This document shows, piece by piece, positions 24,625-33,002 of a DNA stretch of 64,000 nt. How positions within the stretch are numbered: position 1 is the first letter of the stretch; the number at the start of each line of letters is the position of its first letter. The DNA is from Subtercola vilae. Lineage in GTDB: Bacteria > Actinomycetota > Actinomycetes > Actinomycetales > Microbacteriaceae. The notes under the pieces were generated by a model. That model worked only from the letters and a program-made list of their open reading frames with translations. It had not been told where the DNA came from and did not search any database. Made by a program: the position numbers and the translations under genes. The stretch is taken from the NCBI RefSeq assembly GCF_004923255.1, contig NZ_QYRT01000002.1:62001-126000 (forward strand). Direction: 5' to 3'.

Positions 24625-25362
24625 CTAGGGCACCAGCACCGGGCGCCGAACAGACCGGCGGCTGACCCGTGCGGCGCTGTGTGGCGTCGTAAGCCGCACC
24701 AGCGCGTCACCGATCACCTGCACCGCTGCCACCAGGGCGACAAGAATGATGATTGTGGCGAGCATGACCTGGTTATCGAATCGCTGGTAGCCGTAGGTGA
24801 CGGCCACATAGCCGATTCCGCCGGCTCCGATTGTTCCGGCGATGGCCGAGTACTCGATCATGGCAATCGTGTTGATCGTGAGCCCACCGATGAGCGAAGG
24901 TATGGCCTCGCCGAGTTGCGCCGTACAGATGATCTGGAATGACGAGCCACCGGATGCCTTCGCCACCTTCACGAGAGACGGCGGCACGCTGCGCAGCGAG
25001 TTCTCCACGATGCGGGTGAAGAATGCGATTCCCGCCACCGACATCGGTACGACCGCGGCCGCGATTCCGATGTTCGTGCCAGTGATCAGTCGGGTGAACG
25101 GAATGATCGCCACCATCAAGATGAGGAACGGAAGAGAACGCCCCACGCTGACGATCCAGCTGAGGGTCGAGTGCAGCGCCGGGTTCGGGAACAGCCCGTC
25201 GCGGGCGAGGTTGTGGATGATCGCGCCGAGCGGCACGCCCACCAGCACTACGATCGCCATCACGATGCCCACCATGATCAGCGTCTCGCCGAGCGCAGGA
25301 AGCACGAGGGCGGGGATGCCGGCCAGCGGAATATCGTTGACGTTCGCGTGCAGGGCGCTCAT
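24625..25362 (-). CDS. metI: MetI-type ABC transporter permease
   Basis: A 245-residue inner-membrane permease with five to six helices. The EAA-type coupling loop is seen near EAIPSLIGGLTINT after KVAKASGGSSFQ. It opens with ALGETLIMVGIVMAIVVLVGVPLG as in MetI proteins. Its start overlaps the metN stop by four bases. Two or more copies would pair with MetN for import. Confidence 0.92.
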   Translation of the reverse strand: MSALHANVNDIPLAGIPALVLPALGETLIMVGIVMAIVVLVGVPLGAIIHNLARDGLFPNPALHSTLSWIVSVGRSLPFLILMVAIIPFTRLITGTNIGIAAAVVPMSVAGIAFFTRIVENSLRSVPPSLVKVAKASGGSSFQIICTAQLGEAIPSLIGGLTINTIAMIEYSAIAGTIGAGGIGYVAVTYGYQRFDNQVMLATIIILVALVAAVQVIGDALVRLTTPHSAARVSRRSVRRPVLVP

Positions 25363-26399
25363 GCGACGGGCTCCTTCTGGCCGGCAGGCGCGGCCACTGT
25401 CGTCGAGGCGAGGTCGTGCGCGGCGGCGGGCCGGGCATCCAGCCCCAGCTTCTGGGCCTGCCGGATGACCGCTTCAGCATTCGCCGCACGTAGGCCCACC
25501 TGGGCGTGGCCGACGACGGCACCCTCGATGGTCTCGATCGAGGCGCCGAGCAGCGAAACCGGGCTCGACAGTGCCTCGCCGAGCCGGGTGACCCAGTCAG
25601 AGGGCACGTGGGCAGAGGTGTAGCTGACGAACCAGGTGGTCTCGTCGGGCGCGGCAGGAAGGGCCGGCTTGGCAGGGTTCAGGTCGCGCCCGAGCGGTGA
25701 GGAGGCGTCGCGCAGCAGGTCGACGACGCGGCCCGACTCCACGATGTGCCCGTTGTCGAGGCGCGCTACGGAGTCGGCCACCTGCAGCACCGTCTCCATC
25801 TCGTGCGTGATGAACAGAATCGAGAGACCGAGGTCGGTGCGGAGCTCTTTGAGCAGCGCGGTGATCGACGCGGTCGACGCGGGGTCGAGCCCCGAGGTCG
25901 CCTCGTCGGCCAGCAGCACGGTCGGCTTGAGCGCCAGGGCGCGGGCGATGCCGACGCGCTGGCGCTGGCCGCCCGAGAGCTGGTGCGGGTAGTGTTTGGC
26001 GTGCGACGACAGCCCGACGCGCTCGAGCAGCTCGCCGACGCGCTTCTTCGCATCGGCGCGGGTGACGCCCAGGTAGTCGAGCGGCAGCGAGATGTTCTCG
26101 GCGGCGGTTCGACGGCTGAAGAGTCCGTCAGACTGGAACACCGTGCCGATGCGGCGCCGGGCGGCCCGCAGCTGCGCCTCGGTGAGCTGCGACAGGTTCT
26201 CGCCGTTCACGATGACCGAACCCGAAGTGGGCCGCTCGAGCAGGTTGACGCACTGCGCCAGGGTGCTCTTGCCGGCGCCGCTCGGCCCGACGACAGCGAA
26301 GATCTCAGCCTGCTGCACGCTGAAGTCGAGGTTGTCGAGCACGGTCACGGCACTGTCGCCATTGCCGTAGACCTTCGTGAGCTTCTCTACGGTGATCAT
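25359..26399 (-). CDS. metN: MetN-type ABC ATPase with NIL domain
   Basis: A 346-residue ATP-binding subunit. Walker A is GPSGAGKST, the signature is LSGGQRQRVGIARAL, and Walker B is VLLADEATSGLD. The C-terminal region (about 245-325, TTWFVSYTSAHVPSDW to HAQVGLRA) is a NIL domain, which in MetN binds methionine and inhibits transport. This favours methionine or a related thioether as substrate. Start and stop overlap the neighbouring genes by four bases each. Confidence 0.94.
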   Translation of the reverse strand: MITVEKLTKVYGNGDSAVTVLDNLDFSVQQAEIFAVVGPSGAGKSTLAQCVNLLERPTSGSVIVNGENLSQLTEAQLRAARRRIGTVFQSDGLFSRRTAAENISLPLDYLGVTRADAKKRVGELLERVGLSSHAKHYPHQLSGGQRQRVGIARALALKPTVLLADEATSGLDPASTASITALLKELRTDLGLSILFITHEMETVLQVADSVARLDNGHIVESGRVVDLLRDASSPLGRDLNPAKPALPAAPDETTWFVSYTSAHVPSDWVTRLGEALSSPVSLLGASIETIEGAVVGHAQVGLRAANAEAVIRQAQKLGLDARPAAAHDLASTTVAAPAGQKEPVA

Positions 26400-27778
26400 G
26401 TGCGCGCGGGCAGGGCGTAACGGTAACCGGCACCGCGGTGCTCGTCGGGCAGGCGGTCACCGCGGCCGAGGAGCTTGTTGCGAAGTGCCCCTTCGACGTA
26501 CTCCTCGGGGTACGAGCCGCGCCGCTGCAGCTCGGGAATGATGAACGTCACGACGTCTTCGAAGGTTCCGGGCGTGATGGCGTACGCGAGGTTGAACCCG
26601 TCGACGTCGGTTTCGGCGACCCACTCCTCGAGATGGTCGGCCACTTCAGAGGGCGAGCCCACGATGAACGGGCCGAGGCCGCCGATGGCGCCGAGCTTCG
26701 CGATGTCGCGCACCTTCCACTCGCTGCCGTCTTCGTTCGCGGCCTGAAAGTTCGCGACCGTCGACTGAATGGCGTTGCTCTTCACGTTGCCGATGGGCTC
26801 GTCGAGGTCGTACGTCGACAGGTCGATGCCCATCCAGCCCGACATGAAGACGAGGGCGCCCTCTTCGCTCGCGTACTGCAGGTAATCGGCGTGCTTGGCG
26901 TGGGCCTTCTCGCTGGTCTCGTCGGTGATGATCGTGAGCAGAGTGTAGATCTTGGCGGAGTACCGGTCACGACCGGCCTCTTCGAGGGCATCCCGAATCT
27001 TGCTGACGGTCTCTTTCAGCCCGGCCTTCGTCGACGCGGCGACGAAGATGGCTTCGGCATTGCCGGCGGCGAACTGGATGCCGCGGGGTGACGCCCCCGC
27101 CTGGTAGATGACGGGCGTGCGCTGCAGCGACGGCTCAGACAGGTGGATGCCCGGAACCTGGAAGTTCTTGCCCGAATGCCCGATCTCGTGCACCTTGCTC
27201 GGGTCGGTGAAGACACCCGTCTCGCGGTTGCGGATGACGGCGTCGTCTTCCCACGAGCCCTCCCACAGCTTGTAGAGCACCTCGAGGTACTCGTCGGCCA
27301 CGTCGTAGCGATCGTCGTGCTCGAGCTGGTCTTCGTGGCCCATGTTGCGCGCGGCGCTCGGAAGATAGCCGGTGACGACGTTCCAGCCCACCCGGCCCTT
27401 CGTGAGGTGGTCGAGCGTCGACATGCGGCGGGCGAACGGGTACGGATGCTCGTACGCCGTGCCAGCCGTGATGCCGAACCCGAGGTGGTCGGTCACAGCA
27501 GCCATCGCCGACACGAGCAGAATGGGGTCGTTCACCGGCACCTGGGCGCCGTGGCGAATGGCCGCCTCGTTCGATCCGCCGTACACGTCATACGTACCGA
27601 GTACGTCAGCGATGAAGATACCGTCGAAACGGCCGCGTTCGAGCAGCTTCGCGAGGTCGGTCCAGTACGAGAGGTCTTTGTAGCGCCACGACTGGTCTTC
27701 GGGGTGACGCCACATTCCTGACGACTGGTGGGCGACACAGTTCATGTCGAAAGCATTAAAACGAATCTGACGGGCCAT
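26396..27778 (-). CDS. FMN-dependent monooxygenase, NtaA/SnaA/DmoA (luciferase-like) family
   Basis: A 460-residue luciferase-like flavin monooxygenase using reduced FMN supplied by a partner reductase. Typical family segments are MARQIRFNAFDMNCV, GIFIADVLGTYDVYGGS, GITAGTAYEHPYPFARRMSTLDHLTKGRVGWN (given in pieces: AYEHPYPFARR, GRVGWNVVTGY) and the C-terminal FEDVVTFIIPELQRRG. Members act on dimethylsulfide, sulfonates or nitrilotriacetate. Coupling to metNIQ suggests it releases sulfur from an imported compound. GTG at 27784 is an alternative start; there is no clear Shine-Dalgarno. Confidence 0.9.
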   Translation of the reverse strand: MARQIRFNAFDMNCVAHQSSGMWRHPEDQSWRYKDLSYWTDLAKLLERGRFDGIFIADVLGTYDVYGGSNEAAIRHGAQVPVNDPILLVSAMAAVTDHLGFGITAGTAYEHPYPFARRMSTLDHLTKGRVGWNVVTGYLPSAARNMGHEDQLEHDDRYDVADEYLEVLYKLWEGSWEDDAVIRNRETGVFTDPSKVHEIGHSGKNFQVPGIHLSEPSLQRTPVIYQAGASPRGIQFAAGNAEAIFVAASTKAGLKETVSKIRDALEEAGRDRYSAKIYTLLTIITDETSEKAHAKHADYLQYASEEGALVFMSGWMGIDLSTYDLDEPIGNVKSNAIQSTVANFQAANEDGSEWKVRDIAKLGAIGGLGPFIVGSPSEVADHLEEWVAETDVDGFNLAYAITPGTFEDVVTFIIPELQRRGSYPEEYVEGALRNKLLGRGDRLPDEHRGAGYRYALPART

Positions 27779-27818
27779 GTACACATTTTCTGCGAAACGC
27801 GGCGCGTTGTGATACCGC

Positions 27819-27834
27819 GACGTTACACAACGTC
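27819..27834. promoter_or_regulatory. Palindromic operator candidate upstream of the monooxygenase-metNIQ operon
   Basis: GACGTT-ACAC-AACGTC is a perfect 16-base inverted repeat about 40 bp upstream of the monooxygenase start and 12 bp after the stop of the upstream small gene. Its size suits a TetR- or GntR-type dimer. The cognate regulator is not in this window. Confidence 0.4.
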
Positions 27835-27845
27835 ACATTCAGGAC

Positions 27846-28220
27846 TCAGCCCAGAATTGTGACGGTGTGGCGCTCGATGCGCGGGTGGCGGGCGCGCCTC
27901 GCCCAGACGAATGCCCAGAGCGAGGCGGTCAGCATGACCAGCAGCACGTTCACGCAGAACGAGGTCGGGCGGGTGCGCTCGAGAACGACCTCGTGGGCGT
28001 CGGTCGAGACGACCACGAAGCCGCGCAGCTGCCACTCGGCGATCTCTGCACGGGTGGTTTCGCTGAAGGGCGCCGACGCCAGCGGCTTGGTGGCATGGGC
28101 CGACGAGGGCCCGGCGAAGACGCAGGAGCAGTTCGAGGCGAACGGGCACGTCTTCGATGTGAGGCGGAGGCCGTCGGGGGTGCGCCGAACGGGGTTAGCG
28201 AGGAGTTGTCTGCCACTCAT
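27846..28220 (-). CDS. Hypothetical small membrane protein
   Basis: A 124-residue protein I do not recognise. The N-terminal half is polar with three cysteines (TCPFASNCSCVF); one hydrophobic helix lies about residues 90-108 (SFCVNVLLVMLTASLWAFVWARRAR) followed by a basic tail. The central WQLRGFVVVSTDAHEVVLERT looks like a small beta unit. ATG at 28220 has GGAGAG directly upstream. It is upstream of the monooxygenase operon on the same strand but separated by the palindrome. Confidence 0.6.
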   Translation of the reverse strand: MSGRQLLANPVRRTPDGLRLTSKTCPFASNCSCVFAGPSSAHATKPLASAPFSETTRAEIAEWQLRGFVVVSTDAHEVVLERTRPTSFCVNVLLVMLTASLWAFVWARRARHPRIERHTVTILG

Positions 28221-28292
28221 CTCTCCAGCATATTCCTGCCTCGGGTGCAGCCGCCTCCCAGGGGCGGTCACTACGGTCAGCGGCTCCGCACG

Positions 28293-31283
28293 CTAATCGA
28301 GCGACTGCGAGATGGTGCTGTGCCCCTGGGTATCGGCTGCCACGCGCAGGGTGGCGTGGATCTGCTCCCCCATCGACCCGACATGGCTGATCAGCCCGAT
28401 GGTGCGACCGCCGGCGCGCAGGCTGTCGAGGGTGCTCATGGCGATGTCGAGGGTGTCGGCGTCGAGCGAGCCGAAGCCTTCGTCGATGAAGAGCGTGTCA
28501 AGGCTCAGGCCGCCGGCCTGCTGGGTCACCACCTCGGCGAGTCCGAGCGCGAGGGCGAGCGAGGCCAGAAAAGTCTCACCTCCCGAAAGCGAGTGGGTCG
28601 GCCGCGACCTGCCGGTGTGCTCGTCGAGGATGCTCAGGCCGAGCCCCGACTGAGCCCGGCGATACTGAACCGAGTCGTCGTGTTCGAGGGAGTACCGGCC
28701 GGCGCTCATGACCCTCAGCCGTGCGTTGGCCGCGGCGACGATCTCCTCGAGCTGTGCCGCGAGCACGTAGGTCTCGAGTTTCATGCGCATGGTGTTCGGG
28801 TCGTCTCCGTGCACCACCCGGGCGAGCTCGTCGACCGCATCGAACTGCTCCAGCAGGGCGGCAGACTCGGCGAAAACGGCATTCGCGGCGGCAACGACCG
28901 TCTGCAGCGAACCCAGCCGGTCGGCGAGGGTGCTCGACTCGGCCAGCGCTTCATCGCGGGTCTCCTGAGCGGCACGCAGCGCGGTGTCGTCGACGTCGAC
29001 GGGTTCGGCTGGCAGATCGCTGAGTTCGGCGTCGGCCAGAATGGCGGCTGCAGCGGCCCGCGCTTCGTCGTGGCCCCGCAGCGTGCTCTCGGCGTCAGCC
29101 GCAGCAGAGGGTGCCAGTAGTGCCTGCTCGACCGCCGCCGCATCGGCGAAGTCGTGTTCGTCGAGTTGCGCCACGAGGGCATCGTGGGCTCGGTCGAGAT
29201 CGTGCCGCCGGGCGGTCACGGCCTCGATCGCCGTGGCGAGCAGCTGGGCGCGTGCCAGCTGGGCCGACAACCGGTCGTACCGCGCGCTGACCGTTTCGAA
29301 CTCGCCCCGGTTGGCTTCGGCGCGGGCGGCGACCGAGGTGCGCACCGTGCGCGTCTCGGTGAGGGCGCTGCTCGCTTCGTCTCGGCGGGTCGCCAGCGCG
29401 CCCAACCGCTCGCGCAGCGCCGCGGCCGTGTCGGCGAGGCGCGCGACGTCGGCCTCGAGGATGCCCGCCCGCCCCCTGGCCGCAGCCGCCTGCTGCACGC
29501 GCTCGAGCGCTGCCGCCCGCTGCTCTTCGAGCTCGGTGACCGGCTTCTGCCCCGCGTGGGCCTGGGCCTCGGCGCGAGCGACGGCGAGGTCGTCGACGGT
29601 GAGTTTCGCGGCATCCATCGCCGTCGTACACCGCTCGAGGGTGTCGCGGGCCGCGTCGACGTCGGTGGCCGTCACCGGCGGGGCATCGCTCGTGGCGGGC
29701 GCCGGGTGGGCGCGTGATCCGCAGACAGCGCACGGTTCGCCCGGCACCAGCGCGGAGGCCAGCTCGAATGCGTGGCCGGTGAGCCGCTGTTCGACGAGGG
29801 CGTGGTGCTTCGCTGCGGCGGCAAGGTGTGCCGCGCTGGCCGTGCGGTGGGCGTCCCGTGCCTCCCCGAGCTGTGTGTCGAGTTGAGTGACGCGTTCGGC
29901 CGCAGCCAGTGCGGCCGAGGCGCGTGCGGCGGCGTCGACTGCATCGGGTGCTCCCCCGGCAATGAGCCGCGCCTCTGCCAGTGCCGCGGTGAGCTCGTCG
30001 AGTGCAGCCGGCACCTGCTCGGCCTCGGTGGTCGCGTTGGCGAGGGCGCTCTCGGCCGCTGCCACGGCGTCGCGCGCGCGGTGCTCCCGCCGTTCGAGCT
30101 CAGGCAGTGTCTTCTCGTCAGCCAGCACGTCGGCGAGCGACCCCAGCTGGCGTGTGGTCTCGTCGACCTCGACCAGCAGGCCCGCGGCTGTCACCGCCTC
30201 GCTGTGATCGCTGTGATCGCTGGGATCGCCAGGATCGCCAGCGGCGCCGCCAGCAGCCCCCACGTAATCGACCCGCGCGACCCGCTCGAGCACATCGGCC
30301 GTGCGAAGGCCCTCCTCGGCGCCCCGAACCGCGGTGATGTGAGGCCACACGGCCCGGGCGCGCCCTGCGGCCTTCACGGCCAGCCGCAGCTCATCGATCT
30401 GCGGCTGCGTCTCGCCGAGGGTTTCGAGCGCCGCGGTGGCCGCCGCGCGCCGCAGCTGCAGGGCCCGAACGGTTTCGAGCCGGCGGTACTCGGCGGCGGC
30501 GAGGGTGTGTGCGGTGTCGGCTCGCGCGGCCGTCGCCCGGGCATCCTGAACCCGCGTCTGAAGAGCAGCGAGCGACTCGGCGAACCAGCCGGGAGTGGCG
30601 GCCGCCGGCGCGTCGACACGAAGCAGCTCGGCAGCCTGGCCGGCGCGCTGCTCGACCCGGGCCGAGGTGCCGGCCAACGCCTGCTCGAGCGTGCGGCGCT
30701 CTTCGAGCAGAACCTCTTCAACCTGCCGAAAACGGTCGGTGCCGAACAGCGTACGCAGAACCGCCTGCCTGTCGTCGTTGGTCGACTGCAGAAAGTGGTG
30801 AAAACGGTTCTGCGCGAGCAGCATCACGCGCAGAAACTGGTCTTTTGTGAGGCCCACGATCTGGTCGAGCTGGCGGCCCACATCGACCGGCTTGGCCGCG
30901 ATGCCCTGCCAGGTGTCGCCCTCACGCCGGTACAGTTCGGCGGTGGCCGCGGCGTTCGTGAGCCCGGTTCCGCGGAGCTTCGGTTTGTCGTATTCGGGGC
31001 TGCGCCTGACCCGGTAGTCGACGCCCCCTGCGGTGAACTCGAGCTCGACCCAGGTGGGGTTCGCAGGGCCCGCGTGGTCGCTCCGCAGCTTCTGCTGGGT
31101 GCCGTCGTAGCGCGGCACCCCGTTGAACAGGGCGTAGCAGATGGCGTCGAGAATGGTCGACTTCCCTGCTCCCGTCTTGCCCGTGATGAGAAAAATTCCG
31201 TCGTCGGCGAAGGCATCGAAGTCGACGTGCTGTTCGCCGAGGTACGGCCCGAAGCCGGCGAGTCGCAGTTGCCTGATCTTCAC
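28293..31283 (-). CDS. sbcC: Exonuclease SbcC (SMC-like subunit)
   Basis: A 996-residue ATPase subunit of the SbcCD nuclease that opens hairpins and processes DNA breaks. The N-terminal ATPase half has Walker A GKTGAGKST (about 34-42), two long coiled-coil arms flank the zinc hook GEPCAVCG, and the C-terminal half has signature SLSGGETFLASLALAL and Walker B LFIDEGFGSLD. GTG at 31283 overlaps the sbcD stop (GTGA); the open frame further upstream is inside sbcD and is rejected. The arm contains a 9-bp repeat encoding GDPGDPSDHSDHSE, which looks like a recent slippage expansion. Confidence 0.95.
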   Translation of the reverse strand: MKIRQLRLAGFGPYLGEQHVDFDAFADDGIFLITGKTGAGKSTILDAICYALFNGVPRYDGTQQKLRSDHAGPANPTWVELEFTAGGVDYRVRRSPEYDKPKLRGTGLTNAAATAELYRREGDTWQGIAAKPVDVGRQLDQIVGLTKDQFLRVMLLAQNRFHHFLQSTNDDRQAVLRTLFGTDRFRQVEEVLLEERRTLEQALAGTSARVEQRAGQAAELLRVDAPAAATPGWFAESLAALQTRVQDARATAARADTAHTLAAAEYRRLETVRALQLRRAAATAALETLGETQPQIDELRLAVKAAGRARAVWPHITAVRGAEEGLRTADVLERVARVDYVGAAGGAAGDPGDPSDHSDHSEAVTAAGLLVEVDETTRQLGSLADVLADEKTLPELERREHRARDAVAAAESALANATTEAEQVPAALDELTAALAEARLIAGGAPDAVDAAARASAALAAAERVTQLDTQLGEARDAHRTASAAHLAAAAKHHALVEQRLTGHAFELASALVPGEPCAVCGSRAHPAPATSDAPPVTATDVDAARDTLERCTTAMDAAKLTVDDLAVARAEAQAHAGQKPVTELEEQRAAALERVQQAAAARGRAGILEADVARLADTAAALRERLGALATRRDEASSALTETRTVRTSVAARAEANRGEFETVSARYDRLSAQLARAQLLATAIEAVTARRHDLDRAHDALVAQLDEHDFADAAAVEQALLAPSAAADAESTLRGHDEARAAAAAILADAELSDLPAEPVDVDDTALRAAQETRDEALAESSTLADRLGSLQTVVAAANAVFAESAALLEQFDAVDELARVVHGDDPNTMRMKLETYVLAAQLEEIVAAANARLRVMSAGRYSLEHDDSVQYRRAQSGLGLSILDEHTGRSRPTHSLSGGETFLASLALALGLAEVVTQQAGGLSLDTLFIDEGFGSLDADTLDIAMSTLDSLRAGGRTIGLISHVGSMGEQIHATLRVAADTQGHSTISQSLD
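30202..30237. repeat. 9-bp imperfect tandem repeat within sbcC
   Basis: Four consecutive copies of a CTGTGATCG-like unit (two exact, two with changes) encode alternating Asp-His-Ser and Asp-Pro-Gly/Ser in the coiled-coil arm. The reading frame is kept because the unit is three codons. Confidence 0.8.
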
Positions 31284-32491
31284 GAGGCACCCTCGATCGT
31301 CGCTGACCGCTCGGTTGGCGCTGATCGCTCGGTTGGCGCTGAACGGGTACCCGGGCGGTCGCCCCCGGCACCGAGTGCGTCGGCGATCAACCTCTGCTCC
31401 CCCGCGTTCGGCCCCACGCCGTTGCGCACGTGCTCGAGAAACCCGGCCACGACCTCGGTGTCGCTCGCCCCGCGAACCCGCTCGGCGTAGGTCGCCGCAG
31501 ATCGCTCGGCCGTCACCGCCGGCCGGTGTTCGAGGTGAGCCGCGTAGGGAAACCGCACCTGCAGCCGGCGCATGGCGTCGAGCGGGCGCACCCGGTCGGT
31601 GAGGATGGCCGACACCCAGTCGTTCTCGTTCTCGCCGTACTGCTCGCCGCCCAGCAGCTCGTCGATCTCCCCCGTCAGCACGCTCAGCCGACGAGGAACC
31701 GGTAGTTCGGCCCACTCGACCGTATGGAGCCCCGCCGAATCGAGTTCGACCAGCCATCCACCCCGCGGCTTGCCCGCCTCGCTGAACGAGTAGTGCAGCG
31801 GGGCACCCGAGTACCGCACGCCGTCTCGAAGCGTCGCCCGGCCGTGGATGTGGCCGAGCGCCACATAGTCGGGGCCATCGAAGACCGAGAGCGGAACCAG
31901 GTCGAGCCCGCCGGCGCTGATGTCGCGCTCGACATCGCTCGCGGGCACGTCGGCGATGAACGCGTGGGCGAGAACGACGCTGCGGCCACCGCGATGAGCC
32001 AGATCGTCTCTGATGCGGCTCATCGCGTGGCCGAGCACCTCTTCGTGGCTGCGCAGGGGCGTGTCGGGGTAGTGGTGGCGAACCAGCGCCGGCTCGAGGT
32101 ACGGGATGCCGTAGAAGTGCACCGGCCCGTGGTCGTCGTCGATGGTGACGGGCGTGTCGAGCTGCTCGTGCCGGGTGATGACGTGCACGCCGCCAAGCGA
32201 CGCGAACCCCGACTGAAAACCGAGGCGCGTCGCCGAGTCGTGGTTGCCGCTCGTCATCACCACGATGGCGCCGGCCTGCCGAAGCGCCCCGAGCGTCTCG
32301 GTGAGCACCTCGTAGTTCTCGGCTGCCGGAGTGGCCGAGTCGAACACGTCTCCCGAGACGACCACGACGTCGATGCCGCGCTGCTCAACGAGCTCGACCA
32401 TGGCCGCGAACACCTCACGCACGAACGGCTGCGTGGCGTGGCCGTGAAAGCTCCGCCCGATGTGCCAGTCGGAGGTATGCAAGATCTTCAC
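31280..32491 (-). CDS. sbcD: Exonuclease SbcD (nuclease subunit)
   Basis: A 403-residue calcineurin-like phosphoesterase partner of SbcC. Metal-binding motifs are DWHIGRS (7-13), SGDVFDS, SGNHDSA and, later, LAHAF and GHIHGRA. The C-terminal region is the capping domain and ends in a Ser-Ala-Pro-Thr-Glu-Arg repeat that is not part of the family. It is the first gene of the sbcDC pair and is divergent from a PPOX-fold gene. Confidence 0.96.
   Translation of the reverse strand: MKILHTSDWHIGRSFHGHATQPFVREVFAAMVELVEQRGIDVVVVSGDVFDSATPAAENYEVLTETLGALRQAGAIVVMTSGNHDSATRLGFQSGFASLGGVHVITRHEQLDTPVTIDDDHGPVHFYGIPYLEPALVRHHYPDTPLRSHEEVLGHAMSRIRDDLAHRGGRSVVLAHAFIADVPASDVERDISAGGLDLVPLSVFDGPDYVALGHIHGRATLRDGVRYSGAPLHYSFSEAGKPRGGWLVELDSAGLHTVEWAELPVPRRLSVLTGEIDELLGGEQYGENENDWVSAILTDRVRPLDAMRRLQVRFPYAAHLEHRPAVTAERSAATYAERVRGASDTEVVAGFLEHVRNGVGPNAGEQRLIADALGAGGDRPGTRSAPTERSAPTERSATIEGAS
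31302..31345. repeat. 18-bp tandem repeat at the end of sbcD
   Basis: Two near-identical 18-bp units (31302-31319 and 31320-31337, one base different) plus a partial third encode a doubled SAPTER at the SbcD C-terminus. It lies 20 bp from the sbcC start. Confidence 0.8.
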
Positions 32492-32541
32492 GCTTCGACC
32501 GTAGCCCGCTCCGCCGACACTGGTGCAGTATTGAGCACACT

Positions 32542-32940
32542 ATGACCGTTCTGCTTTCGCCCGATGGGCTCGACTTCGTCGTTCAGCGCCACCTCGCCAT
32601 CCTGTCGACGCTCGGCCGCAGTGGGGGCATCCACTCGGTTCCCGTCGGTTTCACGTTCGAGAACGGGCTCGTGCGCATCATCACCTCAGACGAGACGCAG
32701 AAGGTGCGAAACGTCGAGCGTGCCGGCCACGCGACCGTGGCCCAGGTCGAAGGCGCGCGCTGGCTGTCGCTGTCGGGCCCCGCCCGCATCGATCGTGACC
32801 CGGCCGCCGTGGCCCACGCCGTACAGCTGTACGCGGCCCGTTACCGGCAACCGGGCGTGAACCCGCGCCGCGTAGTCATCGAGATCGCTGCAGACACGCT
32901 GCTCGGGTCATCCGGCGTCGCGGCGGCACCCGTCTCGTAG
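32542..32940 (+). CDS. PPOX-class F420-dependent oxidoreductase-like protein
   Basis: A 132-residue split-barrel protein. The pattern HLAILSTLGRSGGIHSVPVGFTFE, then RIITSDETQKVRNVERAGHATVAQV and the WLSLSGPARID strand match the Rv1155-type family that binds F420 or FMN. The C-terminal VVIEIAADTLLG strand completes the barrel. Substrate is unknown. It is a single gene divergent from sbcDC. Confidence 0.88.
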   Translation: MTVLLSPDGLDFVVQRHLAILSTLGRSGGIHSVPVGFTFENGLVRIITSDETQKVRNVERAGHATVAQVEGARWLSLSGPARIDRDPAAVAHAVQLYAARYRQPGVNPRRVVIEIAADTLLGSSGVAAAPVS

Positions 32941-33002
32941 ACGCCGCAGCACAAAAGCGCCAGGGCAGAGACACCGGCCGACGCTGCGCCTAGTATTTCT
33001 GC

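Noticed and set aside
29772-31490. A 572-residue open frame on the plus strand opposite sbcC
   Set aside because: It is a high-GC shadow of sbcC, which has all family motifs; the antisense translation has no recognisable domain.
31284-31757. N-terminal extension of sbcC by 158 residues
   Set aside because: It overlaps the conserved sbcD end and has no homologous content; SbcC starts at the GTG before KIRQLRLAGF.
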